64,000 nt of DNA from Sanderia malayensis (taxonomy: Eukaryota; Cnidaria; Scyphozoa; Semaeostomeae; Pelagiidae), in NCBI GenBank assembly GCA_013076295.1, contig RQOL01000664.1, positions 17,334 to 81,333 on the forward strand, given 5' to 3'. The position numbers and the translations under genes are program-made. Positions 57,619 through 64,000 of the stretch are shown piece by piece. The notes below the pieces were generated by a model. That model saw nothing but the letters and a program-made list of their open reading frames with translations, did not search any database and was not told where the DNA came from. The first letter of the stretch is position 1. Each line of letters begins with the position of its first letter.

Positions 57619-58529
57619 GAACTGTATATTAATAACATTAAAATTTCCAATAACTAAAAACTTAATGTAAATGATTTCATTTAATGTTCATTTCAACAGA
57701 TACGGCCAATGCAGATGCAACCCGAAACACATATTGAAAATGAAAATAATGAAATTGAAAGGCTAGCACAACCTGATGAAATCAACGTGGAACAACACAT
57801 TCGAATTCCACATGATAAACAGACTACCATCACAATTGGCTTAATATACACCAGTCATTCTTCATAGGACCATGTCAGGAAATTATTTTGCTCCTTAAAT
57901 AGACATATCTTCACAAGTTCCACTTTTATGCATTTCAAAACACATGATTGAATTATATTAACTTAGATTGCATTGCATTTCAGGATCCACAAATATTGCC
58001 TGCTGCTATGGAATTGCAACCCAACCTTGGAAATGAGAATGAACAGAATCAAATAGCGGTGCAACCACAAGAAGTTGAAATGGATAACGAAATCCCACCA
58101 CAACACCAAGATGATGTCCCTCAACCCATCGAACAACAAGCAAGGGAAGTAAATCAACTTATTGTTGAAATTCCTCAATTCTCCCCAATGCCTCATCATC
58201 TTGGGAAAATGACCAGAACATGTATTCACTGTGAAGCGAAGTACTTCCGAGACGAACTCAACTCAAAAAAGCAATACAACAAATGTTGTATGGGAGGATT
58301 AATAACTCTCGATCCCATTCAACCACCCCCGGCAAATGTCATGCATTTATACACTGGAACTACTGATGAATCTAAATATTTTCTCAAAAATTTCCGTAGA
58401 TACAATTCATTAATGGCGATGGCATCCTGGACAGCTAACGTTGTAAGACACGCTAATGCAGGACCACCTGTCATCACCATACATGGAAACGCATACCATA
58501 TGACAGGTAAATATAACGTCCCTCTCTTA

Positions 58530-59866
58530 TCTAATATATATATTCTGCGGAGTCACGTGATGACGCATTTTCCCTGCCAAAAACAATAGATTCGCCCCGA
58601 AACAATAGGTCGAACGCCTCAAAACAATGGGCCGAAACGGCGAACCGTGTGATCACAAAGGCTTTTTTGTATGTGGGTATATGGCAATGAAATTCACACT
58701 GAATGTTTAGTTTATTATTTTAACCAGGGTAATGGATTTTGTTTTTCGATTTTCTCCTGAAATTTTGAATTATTCCACTAATTATTCTGCTAATTGTGCT
58801 ATCACGAAAAAACTACGGTTTACGCTGGCGAAACTTCCAAATTCGTGTTGCAAACTCCATTTTCGAGCACAGTATTCGCTCTTCACGTGACCCGTTTCGC
58901 CTTTTGATGCAACTTGATTGGCTCTTTCGCGACTTCACGTGAACAGTCACGCGTTTGTCGTTATCATGCAAATTTGCCCTCGGGTTGAACAGCAGGTACT
59001 TTTGGAGAAGACGCGTGTTTCTGTTTTGAACACAAAGGATAACTGGGCGCCTTTCAAAGTGTTTTACGACCTGAATTGTCTTTGTAAAGACTTGCTAATT
59101 GTTTGACAGACCTCTGGAAAATTACAGGAAACAATTGAGAACACAGGTGATAGCTTTGTTTTGTTTTTTGAGTGAGATAGTTGTAGTTTAGGTAGTGGGC
59201 GACCGCCAATGTTGCTTCTGCATGCTTGGACGCTTAGGCCTAATTTAAACAAGCCCAAAGTTTTAACAAACAAATTATGATAAGGGGTTATCAGGCGAGC
59301 GAAGCGAGCCAAACTGTTGCCAGAGGCAGAGGCATGAGCGAAGTGAATGCAGCGCAGGAAGTGCGCCCTATCAGTCAATGCTTCTTGATAATAGATAGAC
59401 AGGCGAGCGCAGCGAGCTAACCCATTATACGTGGGGTTGAAAGAGGCACGAAGTGCTCCCTATCAGACAATGTTTCTTGATAATAGATAGATAGGCGAGC
59501 GCAGCAAGCTAACCCATTGTACGTGGGGTTGAAAGAGGCATGAGCGAAGCGAATGCAGCGCACGAAGTGCACCCTATCAATCAATGTTTCTTGATAATAG
59601 ATAGACAGGCGAGCGCAGGGAGCTAACCCATTGTACGTGAGGTTGAAGAAGGCATGAGGGAAGCGAATGCAGCGCACGAAGTGCGCCCTATTAGTCAATG
59701 TTTCTTGATAATAGATAGACAGGCGAGCGCAGCGAGCTAACCCATTGTACGTGGGGTTGAAAGAGGTATGAGCGAAGCGAATGCAGCGCACAAAGTGCGC
59801 CAACCAGATTAAGCCTTTTTTACATGACAGGCTGGGCGAACGAGCGAAGCGAGTGATGACCCCTAG
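58530..59866 (+). mobile_element. Non-autonomous Helitron N3 (1,337 bp) nested in an H4 intron
   Basis: Starts TCTAATATATATATTCTGCG after an A and ends CTAG before a T. The flanks rejoin as ...CTCTTA / TCTCTTATAA, a clean A-T insertion site with no duplication, as expected for Helitrons. The 5' ~740 bases match the H2 and H4 5' block and the 3' ~570 bases match the minisatellite plus terminal segment. N3 is thus an internal-deletion derivative of the autonomous element. Confidence 0.9.
59300..59810 (+). repeat. Helitron minisatellite in N3, about 4.5 copies
   Basis: Same ~114-bp unit and hairpin as in H1 and H2, followed by the terminal CTAG segment. Even the deletion derivative keeps the array, suggesting it matters for 3' end function or simply hitchhikes. 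Confidence 0.9.
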
Positions 59867-62800
59867 TCTCTTATAATATTATGCTACATTTTCATATAAT
59901 AGCTTCACATGATGAAACGGATGTTGACAGAACCCTCATGTTTTTCCCACCCAACATACAATGAATAACCTCTCTGTATACTTCCCTGAATATCAAGAGT
60001 TATCCAATCGAAAATGAAGGCGCTTTATGATGCTTTTATAACAAAGCACTTGCTGCATTGAAAATTACAGTCGAGATAACGAAGTACAATTTACAATGTT
60101 TATTTGAATTCAACAGGGGTAACTGAAACCGACAGGTCCCGAAAATATGCAGAATTATACATTATGACACCCAACACCCAACAAGCACTGCAAGAACGCC
60201 AGAACACAGCCAGAGAACAAAACTTGGACTTAGACATAGTGGTGCTGCTGCAAAACGAATTGATGGCAGTAAATCGGTTTGCTCAACATTTTAAAACAAT
60301 GGGAGAGGTACTGGAAGAGCAAAGGCAGCAAGCCATTGCCAAAGATCAGCCAATTCCCACATTCAAGATGATTATTACCGGTCGCCCAGAACAAGATCGA
60401 AGATATGACAATCCTACTGCCAGAGAAATTGCAGCTGTCTACACTACACGCCATGGCGGTGCTCCTAATCCCGAGGATAGAGAGCTTCAAATTCGAACAA
60501 GGTGTGGTAATCTTATGAAGATTAATGCCATAGATCCTGTTGCGGATCCTCTAACTTATCCATTGTTGTTCTTTCAGGGTGATCGTGGATACAGCGTGGA
60601 CCTTCAACGTCTACCTACACGTGAAGGACAAGGCCAGCAAAATGCTAATCGTAACCACCGTACCAAACTTACAATCGCCGAATATTATTCGTACCGAATA
60701 CAAGTCAGAAATCAACTGTCCACCATCCACAGGGCAACGCTTCTCTTTCAACAATATTTGGTACATGCATACACCAAAATAGAAGGAAACAAACTCAACT
60801 GGATTTTGCACAATCAACGGCAATTACGTGCTGACAGTTATCGAGGCCTGATGGATCACCTGAACAGAAGGGCTGAAATCGAAAATCAAATGGCCAGGGC
60901 AAACAATCCCAACGAACCCCTTCATATTGATGTCGGTCGTGTTGTCATACTTCCCTCATCTTTTTCAGGCAGTCAACGAAATATGTACCAGAACTTTCAA
61001 GATGCAATGACCATCGTAAGAAAGTATGGCAAGCCTGACATCTTCCTAACCATGACGGCCAATCCCAAGTGGAAAGAGATTTCAGAAAACATTCTACCGC
61101 ACCAGAAGGCGAATGAACGGCCTGACGTCGTCACACGAGTATTTCAACAGAAACTACAAGAACTACTGGAAGATGTCTTTCACAAGCACATTCTCGGACA
61201 CACTATTGCACATGTATATGTCATCGAATTTCAGAAGAGAGGACTACCACACGCTCACATGATTCTGTTCCTCTCTGAGGCTGATAGACCACGAACACCT
61301 GAAGAGGTAACATCTATAGCAATATAGAGTATAGAGATTACTATTATAGAGTAAAAGATAGATTTATTATAGATTTATTATTGAGTATGAAATATTATCA
61401 TCAGTTGTATTGCTTAGTAAAAACACAATGCATTTTGATGTGTAGAACTTACATGTGATATTTTTCCTCGAAACCTACAGGTAGATCGACTCATATCAGC
61501 TGAAATTCTGGACCCACAGGATGCAAGATATCACAAGTTAGTACTGAAGCACATGACACATGGACCATGCAGTGATATAAACCCCGGAGGTGTTTGCATG
61601 GAGAATAACAAATGCAAGAAACGATTTCCGAAAGATCGCACTGCCGAAACACAAGTCAATGCGAATGGTTATCCATTCTACAGATGACCCTGTCGTCATC
61701 CAGTCAATCTGGAAGATTGACTTCTAGATGATACATGGGTTGTGCCACATAATCGCCATCTTCTACTCAAGTATCAGTGTCACATTAATCTCAAAATATG
61801 TAGCACTGTGAAGTCTGTGAAATATATTTTCAAATATATTCATAAAGGACAAGACATGGCACACGTGGAAATTCTCGAAGGACAGCAGCAGCAAGTACCT
61901 CAAGATATTGAGCACGATGAAGTACGCCAATACATCAATGCTCGGTATATTGGACCACACGAAGCTGTTCACAGAATATTCCAATTTTCCATGCACGAGA
62001 AAAGTCACACTATCAAACGTCTGCATGTTCATCTACCTGATCAGCAGACCGTATACTTTCAGGATAATGGAAGGGTCGAACAATTACAAAACATCAATGA
62101 AAAAACCACACTGACGTCTTGGTTTGAATTGAATGCACAAGACCCGGCTGCACGCCAATATCCCTATCACGAAATTCCTGAACACTATGTTTTCAACGAG
62201 CGCACCAAAACATGGAAAGCAAGACAGCGGAGAACAATGCCTGTCATAGGCAGAATATATCAAGTTCACCCACGACCATGTGAGCAAAGATTCGCACTGA
62301 GACTATTGCTTCTCCATAAACGAGGTGTCACGTTGTTTGAAGATCTTCGCACGATAGAAGGAAACCTATGCAATTCCTTCAAAGACGCAGCTTTAGCTCT
62401 AGGTCTCTTGGAAGATGATGCTGAAATCATACGCTGTTTGGAGGAGGCAGTTATTTTTAACATGCCAATACAACTGAGACAGTTGTTTGCAACATTACTC
62501 CTTTTTCAAACACCTTCTGATATCGCAGCACTCTTCAACATGTTCAAAGAACCATTGAGTGAAGATTTTGTACGACGTGATCAACTCAATCATCCAGATA
62601 TGGCCATAGCTTTTGAAGACCGACACATGTATCAATGTCTACATGACATTGACGAAAATTTGAAAGTACATGGTCAGTTGATCACTAATTATGCTGACCT
62701 TCCTCAACTTCCAGCCGACTATGTCATTCCTGAACGAGGTACTAATGTGTTATTTTCAAATATGTACTGTATTAGTGCGAATATAATAATGTATTCTAAC

Positions 62801-64000
62801 ATCGTGCAGACAAGGGCATTTACGTATTCTTGGACATTTATTCTCCTGCTTTTCTATCCAATTTTGTTGCAATATATTTCACTTATTATTACAGAGGAAG
62901 ATCACATCGATGTTGGCAATGCCAGAGAGGAAGGAGAACGAATGCTGGCCGCATTGAACCCTGAACAGCAAGCCATATACACGGGAATCACTGATGCTAT
63001 CAACGAGCAATCCGAACAGAACTGTCACTTCGTTGACGGGCCGGCTGGAACCGGGAAAACTTTCCTTTACAACACGTTGGTTCACAATCTCCAAGCAAAT
63101 GGACATAAAGTTCAGTGCATGGCGTGGTCAGGAATGGCTGCAACGCTGCTCATAAATGGTAGAACTTCACATTCTACCTTTCAAATTCCTATACCACTTC
63201 AAGCTGAATCAACGTGTAATGTCAAGAGACAGAGCAGGAGAGCACAGGTATTGCGCGAAACTACTCTCTTTATATGGGATGAAGCTCCATGATTCCCGCA
63301 CTTGCATTACAAGCAGTCGACCAACTGCTTCGAGACATTACACATGTCGACAGACCATTTAGTGGCAAGTTCATGCTACTTGGCGGTGACTTCAGACAAG
63401 TTCTACCTGTCGTCACGAAAGCAGGAAGGGAAAGAATTGTAGCAGAGACTCTAAAATCAGACCAGATCATTGATCTATGGTCAAAGTTTCAGCAGCATCA
63501 CTTACACACCAACATGAGAGCCGTTCAAGATGATTCATACCGTGAATTCTCAGAATGGCTTCTCAGACTTGGCAACAAGCAAGAAGCACATGATGCACTG
63601 GACAACGTAACTCTGCCACAACAGATATGCACTTCGTCTAAAGAAGACATGCTGAACTTCATTTTTCCCAGGCCGAACACACCAGATTCACACCTAATGA
63701 TGGATCCTGTAACAATGTCTGTACGCTGTTGTCTGACTCCGAAGAATGACTTATCACATCAAGTGAACAACTTAATTCTGGACAGACATCAAACAGCCGA
63801 AAGAACTTATTACAGCACAGACAGTGTTGTCACAGATGATCCAGATGAGGAAGAGGCCTACCCCATTGAATTTCTCAACCAACTCACTCCGAATGGAATG
63901 CTGTTGCACAGACTTAAACTCAAGGTAGGAAGAGTACAATTTTTCATCCTATTGGCATTCAATTATTATGTGCAAAGGTGGTGCACCAAAAAAAAGGTGT

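Larger units (their letters stand above)
57700..63924 (+). pseudogene. Helitron Rep-helicase gene, H4 copy (two UGA codons, one frameshift)
   Basis: Exons: about 57,700-57,850 (N-terminal, uncertain), 57,984-58,506, 60,117-61,306, 61,481-62,738 and 62,895-63,924 (the last exon lies beyond the window). Zinc motif CIHCEAKYF...CC (58,222-58,290); HUH motif PHAHM (61,250-61,258); tyrosine pair (codons 61,823 and 61,835); Walker A GPAGTGKT (63,038-63,061); Walker B FIWDEA (about 63,268-63,285). Exon 2 is fully open. In exon 3, TGA occurs at 61,685-61,687 (CGA in H2) and 61,718-61,720. In exon 4, one base is missing near 63,288. The first intron is 1.6 kb because it holds N3. Otherwise this is the best-preserved Rep-helicase here. 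Start codon not identified. Confidence 0.85.
52670..64000 (+). mobile_element. Autonomous Helitron H4 (3' end outside window)
   Basis: 5' end TCTAATATATATATTCTGCG preceded by A. Same plan as H2: 5' block, TATAGTAGG and TATG microsatellites, small three-exon gene (54,730-55,303), spacer, Rep-helicase (57,700-63,924, continuing past the window). It carries insertions that H2 lacks: a GIY-YIG fragment (57,377-57,618) and the Helitron N3 (58,530-59,866). Clearly diverged from H1/H2 in sequence, so an older sister lineage. Confidence 0.8.

Noticed and set aside
1..64000. tRNA or rRNA genes
   Set aside because: I saw no box A/box B pairs with a cloverleaf, nor any conserved rRNA segment by eye; a covariance-model scan would be needed to exclude decayed copies.

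Overview
This is a window of eukaryotic, almost certainly metazoan, nuclear DNA that consists nearly entirely of transposable elements. It is AT-rich. Its coding stretches are split by spliceosomal introns (GT...AG with pyrimidine tracts). The recognisable protein families are those of animal repeat landscapes: Helitron Rep-helicase, Ty3/gypsy, Penelope-like reverse transcriptase, PIF/Harbinger-type TIR elements, HECT-like and DUF6589-like repetitive genes. The mix suggests a repeat-rich invertebrate (sponge, cnidarian or similar), but the sequence alone does not fix the species. I found no convincing single-copy host gene.

Layout. 1-23,211: four Helitrons lie head to tail with no bases between them: an autonomous copy H1 (cut by the window start, ends 7,168), a short non-autonomous copy N1 (7,169-8,006), a complete ~14.4 kb autonomous copy H2 (8,007-22,387) and a second short copy N2 (22,388-23,211). 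Each starts with TC and ends with CTAG or CTGG. 23,212-29,830: decayed HECT-like gene pieces on both strands. 29,832-33,430 (minus): H3, a divergent Helitron lacking its helicase. 33,550-35,508: a transposase-type N-terminal ORF and a TIR element with TTA target duplication. 37,184-43,616: a gypsy RT stub cut by the 3' end of another Helitron (H5, minus), whose helicase is fused in frame to a DUF6589-like gene remnant. 45,130-52,140: a Penelope-like RT split by a young, complete gypsy element with indistinguishable 294-bp LTRs. 52,670-64,000: H4, another large autonomous Helitron, which carries a nested non-autonomous Helitron (N3) in an intron and runs off the window.

How the parts work together. 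The large Helitrons encode a five-or-more-exon Rep-helicase: a CXXC...CC zinc motif, an HUH motif (PHAHM), a two-tyrosine motif (KYIFKYIHK) and a PIF1-type helicase with Walker A GPAGTGKT. H2 and H4 also carry, upstream of Rep-helicase and in the same orientation, a three-exon gene for a small basic protein of ~117 residues that I do not recognise. It is intact in H4 and frameshifted in H2, and may be a second Helitron-encoded protein. The 3' ends carry arrays of a ~114-bp minisatellite whose unit contains a GCGCAC-GAA-GTGCGC hairpin, followed by a conserved terminal segment ending in CTAG.

Most Helitron genes here carry frameshifts or stops; the gypsy element is the only one that looks complete. 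Its gag and pol lie in one frame separated by a single UGA. Many of the Helitron lesions are one-base deletions, so assembly error should be excluded, although the uninterrupted gypsy pol frame of about 3.6 kb argues that base quality is good.
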